Positions 55,561-64,000 of a stretch of DNA of 64,000 nucleotides are shown in pieces. Position 1 is the first letter of the stretch. Every line of letters starts with the position of its first letter. The notes below the pieces were generated by a model. The model had not been told where the DNA came from. It did no database searches and was given only the letters and a program-made list of their open reading frames with translations. The translations under genes were made by a program, and so were the position numbers. This DNA comes from Arion vulgaris (lineage: Eukaryota > Mollusca > Gastropoda > Stylommatophora > Arionidae). The stretch is taken from assembly GCA_020796225.1 (NCBI GenBank), contig CM036759.1, positions 68,969,512 to 69,033,511 of the forward strand, read 5' to 3'.

Positions 55561-55884
55561 ACCTGCAATTAATGTGTGTATACTTCTACTACACCGAATT
55601 GAGGTTTCTGTGCAAAGCAGACTTGGCTTTATGAACAGAAGTGTTTTGTCCACTGCCTAAGAAAGTATTTTGTTTCAATTAAATTAAAAAATTTGTGTGT
55701 CTTGCCTCAAGAAGTACTTTTTTCAAATTCGGTGAAAGTGTTTGGGGTACTGCAGTAGAAAGTGATCTCTCCGATGTCCGTGAGAAAATGTGATCCAATA
55801 TCTTAGAAATGCTTTGTCGTATAGCTAGAGAGTGCTTTATAGAATGTCCTTAAGATGATTTGTCTCTTGTCCATGAGTCAAAGT
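55561..55884. other. No recognisable feature
   Basis: Nothing assignable. Confidence 0.45.
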
Positions 55885-56372
55885 TGATGGAAAATACAGA
55901 GGAACAGATTATGAAGAACACAGAGGGGCAGATTATGAAGAACACAAAGGGACAAATTATGAAGAACACAGAGGGGACAGATTATGAAGAACACAAATGG
56001 ACAGATTATGAAGAACACAGAGGGACAGATTATGAAGAACACAGAGGGGACAGATTATGAAGAACACAAATGGACAGATTATGAAGAACACAAATGGACA
56101 GATTATGAAGAACACAGAGGGACAGATTATGAAGAACACAGAGGGGGGCAGATTATGAAGAACACAGAGGGGGGCAGATTATGAAGAACACAGAGGAGGT
56201 CAGATTATGAAGAACACAGAGGGACAGATTATGAAAAACGCAGAGGGACAGATTATGAAGAACACAGAGGGGGACAAATTATGAAGAACACAAAGGGGGA
56301 CAGATTATGAAGAACACAGAGGGACAGATTATGAAGGACACAGAGGGGGGGACAAATTATGAAGAACACAAA
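55885..56372. repeat. 24-26-bp minisatellite, about 19 copies
   Basis: 'acagattatgaagaacacag' + 'aggg', the G run varying from 2 to 7. Length variation breaks the reading frame repeatedly. Confidence 0.93.
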
Positions 56373-56769
56373 TAGAAAGATGAAGTTGAACATGAACACA
56401 GAGACATATACAATTATATAAGCCACATCAGTAGAAGGTTTACTGTAAGAACATCTTCATTCCTGAATTAAGGAAATGTTATTGAACTGCTGGAAGATGC
56501 TGCTGTGAGACTCACAAGAGGAAGTATTAGAAGCCCTTGATATGTTCACTGAAACCTGATGATGCTAATAATGTCTGGAATCCTTATTAAAGACTTCTGT
56601 TTGATCTTGTATATAATACTTGCACATTCTGGAAGTGAGAGTCCTATCTTACAATTAAGAGATAATATATCGATCTTTGATTCGAGATTTCTTTCTGTTA
56701 AACATGGAAGCCGTTCCCGTCTGGTGGGAAATTTGAATTTAAAAAATACATTGTCGATTTGAAAACAGA
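56373..56769. other. No recognisable feature
   Basis: Nothing assignable. Confidence 0.45.
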
Positions 56770-57281
56770 GTTATGGGTAACATGTGTATGTGTGTGTCTG
56801 TGTGGGTTTGTGTGGGTGTGTGTGTGAGTATTTATGAATGTATATAGTCTGTGTGTGTGTGTGTTTGTTTGCGTATATATGCATGTGTGTGGGTGTGTGT
56901 GTTTGCGTATATATGTATGTGTGTGTGAGTGTGTTGTGTTTGTGTATGTGTGTATATGTGTGCGTGTGTGTGTATGAGATAGAGAGAGAGATGTATAGAG
57001 ATAGAGAGAGATAGAGAGATAGATAGAGATGGTATTACAGATGTATAATAATTGTCAGATGTCATCTCTGAACGGAATTAATTATTTCTAATATTTGTTT
57101 TAAGAGAAAACATTAACAAATTATCATATATTTATATGTAGAGAGATAGGGGAGGAGATAGAGGGAGAGAGAGAGAGAGAGAGGGAGATAAATCTAGTAA
57201 AATATTGAACAGAACGTATACAAATGAAAAAAGCGTACAGTCTTACTTTTCTCTGGCCCTAGAAGAGTTCTCAGAATTTCA

Positions 57282-57312
<31 letters not shown>
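56770..57312. repeat. Low-complexity block: (GT)n, (GA)n and (CT)n
   Basis: GT-rich 56780-56975, GA-rich 56975-57030 and 57140-57190, CT run 57280-57318. Confidence 0.9.
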
Positions 57313-57314
<2 letters not shown>

Positions 57315-57318
<4 letters not shown>

Positions 57319-57420
57319 AGTATATGACGCCCTGGCGTTTAAGACAGAAACAAATGCACTCCATTCTTCTCCATTACTGGTCCACCTCTGTATTGTGTTC
57401 CAGCTATGATTTATTTATGC
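57315..57420 (-). mobile_element. LINE-T extreme C-terminus
   Basis: The minus strand is 'EEW-x-AF-x-x-x-LNA'-like, parallel to 16993-17060. Confidence 0.45.
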
Positions 57421-57545
57421 ATCTGATTTCAGCCAAACCTCCTTAGGCGCCTCCTACGACATGCTTGACAGGTAACAGTGGCTATATTCTTTACACCTGA
57501 AACTTGGGTCCCCTGTAACCACTGGGGCGGTTTTGTCGTAGTTCG
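57420..57545 (-). mobile_element. SINE-B, 5'/core part
   Basis: Minus strand: 'cagtggttacaggggaccca', core 'gcatgtcgtaggaggcgc' and 'aaggaggtttggctgaaatc'. Confidence 0.72.
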
Positions 57546-57649
57546 AGAAGTAATTTCTATTTGTTTCTTCTTCAGATTCACTCGTACTTTCTCTAACTTT
57601 TTTGGTTAAGTTTTTCCCAGTTTAAGTTTCTATCTTATTGTCAGTAATT

Positions 57650-57797
57650 CAGTTATCAGAGCACTATCATCATAGCACTCCGGACATGTCCATAGGTGAT
57701 CCGATCTCCGCCTCAACAAATCCAGCAGCGTCCAGCGGCCCAACACACTAGTTCGATGTTGATTAATCAATCTCTTTGCATATTTAATATCTTATTG
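57650..57797 (-). mobile_element. RH1 LINE C-terminal tail
   Basis: Minus strand: GRWTLLDLLRRRS-type text and 'cggagtgctatgatgatagt'; runs directly into the 50-bp array. Confidence 0.75.
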
Positions 57798-57807
57798 TAA
57801 TGTTCGT

Positions 57808-58455
57808 TAGGATGTGTGTAGCTAGGTGGCTCTTTCCTTTCTTTGATTCATAAGCGTTATGATGTGTGTAGCTAGGTGGCTCTTTCCTTTCTTTGATTCA
57901 TAAGCGTTATGATGTGTGTAGCTAGGTGGCTCTTTCCTTTCTTTGATTCATAAGCGTTATGATGTGTGTAGCTAGGTGGCTCTTTCCTTTCTTTGATTCA
58001 TAAGCGTTATGATGTGTGTAGCTAGGTGGCTCTTTCCTTTCTTTGATTCATAAGCGTTATGATGTGTGTAGCTAGGTGGCTCTTTCCTTTCTTTGATTCA
58101 TAAGCGTTATGATGTGTGTAGCTAGGTGGCTCTTTCCTTTCTTTGATTCATAAGCGTTACGATGTGTGTAGCTAGGTGGCTCTTTCCTTTCTTTGATTCA
58201 TAAGCGTTATGATGTGTGTAGCTAGGTGGCTCTTTCCTTTCTTTGATTCATAAGTGCTATGATGTGTGTAGCTAGGTGGCTCTTTCCTTTCTTTGATTCA
58301 TAAGCGTTATGATGTGTGTAGCTAGGTGGCTCTTTCCTTTCTTTGATTCATAAGCTTACAGATGTGTGTAGCTAGGTGGCTCTTTCCTTTCTTTGATTCA
58401 TAAGCGTTACGATGTGTGTAGCTATGTGGCTCTTTCCTTTCTTGGATTCATAAGG
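57808..58455. repeat. 50-bp minisatellite, 13 copies
   Basis: 'gatgtgtgtagctaggtggc' + 'tctttcctttctttgattca' + 'taagcgttat'. Nearly identical copies, suggesting recent expansion. Confidence 0.95.
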
Positions 58456-58895
58456 CTGAAAAAAGGTTGCGACAAATATTATTGATAGGACCATTATCCT
58501 TACACTTCTGTGAGTAACCATGTGTGCTCTGATCTCTTTCTTATACATGAAGATCTCTGCAGCAGTGTAAGTACTCTGTAGCACCGGCGAGGGTCCCCGA
58601 TGTAATTTTAAAGAATGTGAAAAAATATTTTTGTAGGAATTTTATTTTTAATCTCTTGAATAATATTTGCCCGGACAGCGGCTTTCCAGCCTGCTCTTCT
58701 CAATTTTTAACTGCCATGGGTTCTTTTAAGTGCTCAACTTGAACACGTGACCTACGTTTTATCGTCCGTCTCCGATAGGATTAGGAACTGGATCTCACCT
58801 ACACTGAGATCAGAGATTTCTGAAAAAAAATATTCCAATGGCTCAGCGAGATAGCGAACCGAGTACCTTTGAAACGAGAGGCGAGCAGCTATCCT
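58456..58895 (-). mobile_element. SINE-A, near full length
   Basis: Minus strand: box B-like text at 58860-58890, 'gagatccagttcctaatcc', 'aagaacccatggcag', 'gctggaaagccgctgtcc', then the 'ggtgctacag' body and the CAATA end. Confidence 0.8.
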
Positions 58896-59035
58896 CTACA
58901 GCACAGAGATTACACCACAGAGATTACACCACAGAGATTACACCACAGAGATTACACCACAGAGATTACACCACAGAGATTACACTACAGAGATTACACC
59001 ACAGAGATTACACCACAGAGAGGCGAGCAACTATC
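58896..59035. repeat. 14-bp repeat expanded inside the SINE-A head, about 9 copies
   Basis: 'acagagattacacc' repeated. The flanks ('gaggcgagcagctatcctct' before, 'gaggcgagcaactatcctct' after) show that a segment of the SINE-A tRNA head was duplicated and its edge expanded. Confidence 0.88.
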
Positions 59036-59084
59036 CTCTACACCACAGAGATTCCTAAAATAAGTTACAGCATGAAAGAGTTAA

Positions 59085-59340
59085 ATCTTCTTCTTCTTCT
59101 TCGACCGCTCCATATGGACCACTTGTTAACCACTCTGTGTGATTTGTATGTGATCTGAGCTTAAGAGCGATTGTAGTTATGCGCCTACAAGTACACCACA
59201 TCCGACTTCTGCGATGCTTTTTATTTACTAGGTAGCTTCCTAAGTCCCTACATCAGTCGCCTCTTACGACATGCCTTGTAGGTCGCAGTGGTACTATTCT
59301 TTGCTCCCCTTGCTGGCCCCGGCTCCACATGGGCGAGTTA
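59085..59340 (-). mobile_element. SINE-C
   Basis: Minus strand: 'gggagcaaagaatagtacc', core 'gcatgtcgtaagaggcgact', 'gatgtgg' text, 'gatcacatacaaatcacaca' and 3' 'gagcggtc' + (GAA)n. Confidence 0.85.
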
Positions 59341-59362
59341 AGCAATATAAATAATAACATTA

Positions 59363-59557
59363 CTAACAAGCATTCACCTCACCTTCTGCATTCACCTCAC
59401 CTTCTGCATTCACCTCACCTTTTGCATTCACCTCACCTTCTGCATTCACCTCAGCTTCTGCATTCACCTCACCTTCTGTTGACAGGATGTTTATAATGAG
59501 TGGAAGCAGCAGTAATGAGAACATTAATGTCTTCATTATTTTCTGTCATCAAGTCAC
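59363..59557 (-). CDS. Small secreted repeat-peptide precursor (CDS 59363-59536)
   Basis: 57 residues, below the usual ORF length cut-off. MKTLMFSLLLLPLIINILST is a clear signal peptide. It is followed by six six-residue units EGEVNA, EAEVNA, EGEVNA, KGEVNA, EGEVNA and EGEVNA, a single Cys and a TAG stop. Repeats are 18 bp each and in frame. The exon begins at 59557 after a strong acceptor (tgtattttttttgacacag/gtgact), 21 bases before the ATG, so a non-coding exon lies upstream on the minus strand. An earlier ATG (59546) opens an overlapping 26-codon frame. The product would be a short, very acidic secreted peptide with one free Cys, able to form a disulfide dimer. No dibasic sites separate the repeats. 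I do not recognise a family. Alternative: chance frame through an 18-bp minisatellite; the intact signal peptide and acceptor argue against this. No AATAAA was found before the SINE-C at 59340. Confidence 0.55.
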
Positions 59558-59639
59558 CTGTGTCAAAAAAAATACATACAAATTTTGCAATCAATTATTG
59601 GTTATTTGTTATTGGTTATTGTAACAAAACGTTTTCCAT

Positions 59640-59835
59640 ATGTATTTACCTCCCGAGTGGTTACTGGGCCCAAGAATAGAACCACTGTTACCTGCCATGC
59701 ATGTCGTAAGAGGCGAGTAAGGAGACTTGGTTGAAATCGGATGCATGCGTCCGATAGGAATGCTAACCCTGAAACAAATGCTTGCAGAAAACGGATGCAC
59801 CAGGTCGTAAGGCGCATAACATGGTGCAACGACTC
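59640..59835 (+). mobile_element. SINE-B
   Basis: 'gagtggttactgggcccaa', core 'gcatgtcgtaagaggcgagt', 'gaaatcggatgcatgcgtcc'. Followed by unassigned 59836-60200. Confidence 0.75.
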
Positions 59836-60204
59836 CTGATAATGAGGAATGGGATAAAGGATTCTACGGCCGTCAATCTGCCTTGAGATTTAGCCACGCA
59901 GTAAGAATGTCAGACCTACCATCACGAGGGTGGCCAAAACTTACTGTGGAAGAGGTCGGCACAAACGGGAAGCAGAAATCATAGGAATTATATCCTACAG
60001 AACTGCCCGCAGTATGCAGACTTGAGAAGAAAGAGGTGGCCCACTTACACTAGTGTCCAAGACAAACTGTATGGCGTGGCTGATAATCTGAGGCAGACGG
60101 CTGCCTTTATTAGAGAATCTGAAATCCCAATCTAGTGAGAACGCAGAAGAAGAATAATAATATGTATACACGTCTATCACGTGATATCTTCAATAATAAA
60201 TATA
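59836..60204. other. Unassigned; probably LINE debris
   Basis: Plus 59860-60150 has LINE-like text but no clear motif. Confidence 0.35.
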
Positions 60205-60650
60205 AGGGTCCCGGTGGTGTAGAAGTTAAGTGTTCGCTTCTCGTGCCAACAGTACAAGGTTCGCTCCCTCGTAGAACCATCTGGATATTTTTCCAGAAAT
60301 CCCTGAACTCACTGAAGGTGAGATCGAGTTCCTAGTCCTATCGAAGATGGATTTTTTTAAAACAGGCCCTGTGTTCAATTTTAGCAAGTAAAAGAACCAA
60401 TGGCAGTTCAAGAATCGAGAAGAGCAGGCTATAAAATCGCTGCCCAGGCAAAATTCATTAGAAAAGAATAAAATTTAAATTCCTACAAAATATCTTCAAA
60501 ATTACATCGGGGACCCTCGCCGGTGCTACGGAGTTCGCGCACCGCAGCTGAGATAGTTGTGTTTAAGAAAGAGATGGGAGCACACATGGTTACTCACCGA
60601 AGTGCAATGATGATGTTCCTATCAATTAATCAATCTATATTTATATATTA
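60205..60650 (+). mobile_element. SINE-A, full length
   Basis: tRNA head 'ggtcccggtggtgtagaagt' with box B 'ggttcgctccc', then 'gatcgagttcctagtcctat', 'aagaaccaatggcagttc', 'gctataaaatcgctgcc', 'cggtgctacggagttcgcg' and a 3' end in AATTAATCAATC. Reference copy for the family. Confidence 0.85.
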
Positions 60651-60674
60651 CTAGCGAGTTCTCGTATATTGCAC

Positions 60675-60675
<1 letters not shown>

Positions 60676-60719
<44 letters not shown>

Positions 60720-60736
60720 TCTCTCTCTCTCTCTCT

Positions 60737-60781
<45 letters not shown>

Positions 60782-60782
60782 G
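60676..60782. repeat. (TC)n microsatellite
   Basis: About 100 bases of TC/CT with few interruptions. Confidence 0.95.
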
Positions 60783-60784
60783 TA

Positions 60785-61075
60785 TATATAGACACACTAC
60801 GAAACCTTTGTTTCTAAAGAATTTAAAGTCGAGGATTTACTTCATTGCACTGTGTTGTACCACATATAGCTCAGTCTCTTTCTGCACGTCACCTACCGAG
60901 AGTATTGTACAAAGCACCAATTCCGTAACTCCGACAACAATCCTAGGGCTCTCTGGGGAAAACAAAATGTACTCGTGTACAGAACGGCGCTGTCCAGATT
61001 CTAACCCACGTCCTACGGAACACAAGTCAAGGGTTTAACCACTAAACCACAGACATTCCCTTGATAATACTGTTA
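60785..61075 (-). mobile_element. SINE-E
   Basis: Minus strand: 'gtggtttagtggttaaaccc' head, box B-like 'gggttagaatctgg', then 'ggagttacggaattgg' and 'cagtgcaatgaagtaaatcc'. Confidence 0.75.
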
Positions 61076-61112
61076 TTCATAAACACATTTATCTTCTTGA
61101 AACTTTGATTAA

Positions 61113-61116
61113 GTTA

Positions 61117-61170
<54 letters not shown>

Positions 61171-61285
61171 ATGACCATCATCATTGCACTTCGGTGAGTA
61201 ACCATGTGTGCTCGATCCTTGCACAGGAAGATTCGTAGCACCGGCGAGGGTCTCCGATGTAATTTTTCAAGATGGTGATCTGATT
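61113..61285 (-). mobile_element. SINE-A 3' part with expanded (CAAT)n tail
   Basis: attgattgattg (13 units) at 61113-61163 is the expanded SINE tail. 'atatgaccatcatcattgca' and 'gtgagtaaccatgtgtgctc' follow on the plus strand. Confidence 0.8.
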
Positions 61286-61389
61286 AAGCTAACGCATGTA
61301 GAGTAAAATGGGGCGCAAGGAATGTATCACACGGGCGTTAATGTGCCTGCGGGCGCCGAGTTGCACAACGTTGTTCTAGAACTTACTCC

Positions 61390-62290
61390 TAGAGAGCAGT
61401 ACCATGATACATAAACACCAGCGTCTCCTGCCAACGGACAACTTTGCCAATCTTGGCAGCATCCTATCCAGATCGGCAAACATAGATTCTGAGGTCAACA
61501 ATAGGATATCCAAAGCCAGTGCTGCGTTCGGAATGCTACGTGTCACTGTGTGGGAGCGGAAGGGGATAAGCGTTGCCACAAAGCTGAAAGTTTACCAGGC
61601 CATAGTGCTAACCACGCTGCTGTACGCAAGCGAGACATGGACAGTGTATAGCAGACACGCAAGAAACCTAAAGCACTTCTACACAAGCTGTCTGCACAGA
61701 ATACTAAAAATAAACTGGCATGACACAATTCCAGACAGCGAAGTCCTCACAAGAGCAAAGATCCTAAGCGTCAACACCCTGTTGCAGAAGGCCCAAATGA
61801 AATGAGTCGGTCACGTTGCTCGGATGCCTGATAAACGCATCCCAAAACAGCTGATGTATGGCGAACTTGAAGGGGCAGACGGTCAGCTGGTGGACAGAAA
61901 AACGCTTTAAAGACACTCTTAAAGTGTCTCTGAAATGCTTCGATATAGACAATACGTGCTGGGAATCCTTGCGCAAGATCGCCAAATGTGGCGCTGTAAC
62001 AACAAAAGAGGAACCCGAATAGCTGAGAATCATCGTATTGTTGAGTCACAGAGAAAACGAGCTGCGCGAAAATACAGAGCACACAACACGCACATGTCTA
62101 ACCTTGATCATATATGCCCCACACATGCTCCCACCTGTGGTGGGGATTCTGTTCTAGGATTGGACTCTATAGTCACCTCCGCACAAACCAGAGAGTGCAG
62201 CAGCACACGTCTGAGATTGTTGTCATCATCGCTTGCGACGGACGGCTATTATCGAGCGTTCAAAGAAGAAGTAGAAGAAGTAAGTAAGAT
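61390..62290 (+). mobile_element. LINE-T C-terminal region to 3' terminus
   Basis: LPTDNFANLGSILSRSANID, VNNRISKASAAFGMLRVTVW, LYASETWTVYSRHARNLKHF, VGHVARMPDKRIPKQLMYGE, DRQMWRCNNKRGTRIAENHR and VLGLDSIVTSAQTREC, ending in 'gagcgttcaaagaagaag'. Stops at 61804 and about 61910. Same subfamily as 23760-24235 (-). Confidence 0.87.
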
Positions 62291-63620
62291 AAAGATCAGA
62301 AGATCAACAGATGATACAACCGGGGTCAAAGGCGCAAGGAAGCGGCGCCCAGGATTAGGGAGATGGCTCTAATCCCCTGCTCTCACCTCCACGTGGTGAC
62401 CCTGGTAACAGACAGTAGTTCCGGTTTGGCTGAGAAGGCAGGTGCCGTGGAGAGCTACTCTGGGGCAAGTAGAGATGCAAAGGTAGTCATGCTTGATGGG
62501 ATCTGCTCGCAACATAGACAAGCGAACTCCCAGAGTGACTATTAATGCTTGCCTCTCCCGGCCGATGGGAAAAGCTAGAAGGATACATGTGGAACCTCGC
62601 GGAGCGAAACTCGGAGCCCGCGCATTCAATCTCTTGAGCCGCCTCTCTGGAGCCGATGAGTATTCTGGGAGTCGAGTTGAGTTTGCACGTGGACCATCAT
62701 AGGGCGAAACTCGGTTTGTGCCCCCTCGGAGTCGGACAGCCCAATGGGAATTGACGGAAATGGTGAGGTAGGCACCAGGACAGAGCGAACACGCATACAG
62801 ACGTTGCAAGGGTGGCCCCACAGGGGGCGAAACCCGTGACCACATCTCATGGGTGGGGGACCGGGTTGAGTCACAGACGGTGACAGCCCAGGCAAATGTG
62901 AGCACGATACGGAAGGCACGAAAAATTCGAGCACGGAAAAAGACGATGGTAACCAGGCACCAGGACAGAGCTAGCACGCACGCTGGCAAAGCCATAGTGA
63001 GCCCCACCGAGGGGCAGGCCGGCACGGCAAGGCACGGCAGCGCGGAAAGCGCGGCAAGCACGGCAGCGGCAAGCATGGCAGGCAAGAGGGTGTGCGTCCT
63101 ACCCAAATGAGCAGAACAACTGGAAAGCCCAGCAGAGGCAAAACCAGTGCAAGTACGGCAAGCGCGGCAGCGGAAAGAATGGCAGGCAAGAGGGTGTGCG
63201 TCCCACCCAAATGTGCAGAACAACTCGAACGCCCAGCAAAGGTAAAGCCAGTGCGCGTTTCCGCTCGCAAGGAACTACTGCTGCCTTGTGGTTTGATTGG
63301 GGACAATCAAAGTCTAGCGGAGCAAACCGTAAACAAATCTGAACGGGCGGCAAACCAAGGTGTTCATTAAAACGACCGGTTTTGCTTGGCAGATGGCGCT
63401 CAAAAGCCCGGGAGGGCAGGCCGTCTAAGGGTCGCTGCCTTAAAAGAAAATGGCAACCTGCTGCCTTGTGGGTCTGGCTGGGGACAGTCAAAGGCTAACG
63501 GAGAGCGAACCGCACACAATAGCTGGCTGAAATCGAACACCCCACCCAAGGATGAGCAACTGTGCTCAAATAGGTGCTGAAGGCTGGTGCACGTACATTA
63601 CGTTCTGATGTTTGGCTGTT
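62291..63620 (+). mobile_element. GC-rich block, probable LINE leader/ORF1 region
   Basis: Markedly more GC-rich than the rest. It opens with 'gctctcacctccacgtggtg' + 'accctggtaacagacagt', a LINE-leader-like text. 'gggcgaaact' recurs at 62604 and 62702. A roughly 104-bp unit ('ggcaggcaagagggtgtgcg') is duplicated at 63077 and 63181, and 'ctgctgccttgtgg' + 'ggggacartcaaag' at 63280 and 63460. Frames such as VSTIRKARKIRARKKTMVT look basic and gag-like, but no motif is decisive. The 284-codon minus frame is a GC-content artefact. Confidence 0.4.
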
Positions 63621-64000
63621 TATATATCACAATAGAATGATAACAATAGCTTAAGAACGATCGCGCGAGAGAGAGATGATACAACCTAAAGTCGTAAACA
63701 CAAACTCGATGACCTGATACAAGCAATTAACTTGTAACGTCCTTGCCAATTTTGAAGAAGAAAGCAAGAACCAAGCACAAAATGGAAAATAAAGAAATAA
63801 CAAAGAAAAATCAAATCTGAAGCCAACAATTTGTTGATATAATAATAATTGATTTGGCACGTCGATCTGTGCCTTCCATCAATTTTCTAACTGCTTTCAA
63901 AGATGGTATTCTGGATCGCGTATCTCTATTAACTTTTTTATCCATCATAACAAAAATATTTTTTAAAAAGTTAAACTTTGTGGTTTACAAACAGAACCAC
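63621..64000. other. No recognisable feature
   Basis: AT-rich end of the window. Confidence 0.5.

Noticed and set aside
62740..62800. Similarity to 18S rRNA ('ggaattgacggaa' followed by 'ggcaccagga')
   Set aside because: Only about two short words match, with wrong spacing; surrounding sequence is not rRNA-like.
62369..63223. 284-codon minus-strand open frame rich in Ala, Leu and Cys
   Set aside because: Arises from GC-rich composition opposite duplicated units; no motif, start context or splice support.

Overview
The window is animal (eukaryotic) nuclear DNA, most likely from a lophotrochozoan and probably a mollusc. Genes are split by GT-AG introns and are sparse. The rest is degenerate LINEs of several families, one Penelope-like element (PLE), tRNA-derived SINEs, piggyBac/hAT-type remnants and many minisatellites. 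The mollusc assignment is an inference from the mix of retroelements and from an eclosion-hormone-like (EH-like) peptide gene; no species marker is visible.

Only four loci look like host genes. (1) A complete four-coding-exon EIF1AD (eIF1A-domain protein) gene lies on the minus strand at 26896-31629, with a probable non-coding first exon at 33142-33229. (2) A single-exon secreted 12-cysteine peptide at 21610-21982 (+) carries the six-cysteine EH pattern twice, with basic cleavage sites between the copies. (3) A 57-residue secreted precursor at 59363-59536 (-) has a signal peptide, six six-residue acidic repeats and a terminal Cys. (4) A large 2.7-kb exon at 47536-50245 (-) encodes an unidentified Lys/Gln/Ser-rich protein; its frame is broken twice, and a 42-bp minisatellite starts at its end.

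Family names used here: LINE-T = non-LTR elements whose RT thumb contains YG(C/S)ETWT. RH1 and RH2 = two LINE families with a C-terminal RNase H. SINE-A = about 430 bp with a tRNA head and a CAAT/ATTG tail. SINE-B and SINE-C share the core catgtcgtaagaggcgact. SINE-D ends in (CTTTTA)n. SINE-E has a tRNA head followed by a conserved 'ggagctacggag' body.

Layout: 1-5 kb SINE-A, piggyBac tail, (ATC/ACC)n, LINE-T and PLE. 5-18 kb is a LINE mosaic with 24-, 51-, 69- and 25-bp arrays. 18.7-20.8 kb is a two-monomer satellite. 21-24.5 kb holds the EH-like gene between LINE and SINE copies. 26.9-33.2 kb is EIF1AD with TE-filled introns. 34-47 kb is LINEs, SINEs and 28-, 17-, 41- and 30-bp arrays. 47-50.3 kb is the large exon. 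51-58.5 kb has PLE termini, LINE tails and six arrays. 58.5-64 kb has SINEs, the small repeat-peptide gene, a LINE-T copy and a GC-rich block. The host genes show no operon-like relationship. A recurring pattern is minisatellites arising inside or at the edge of transposon or gene coding sequence.
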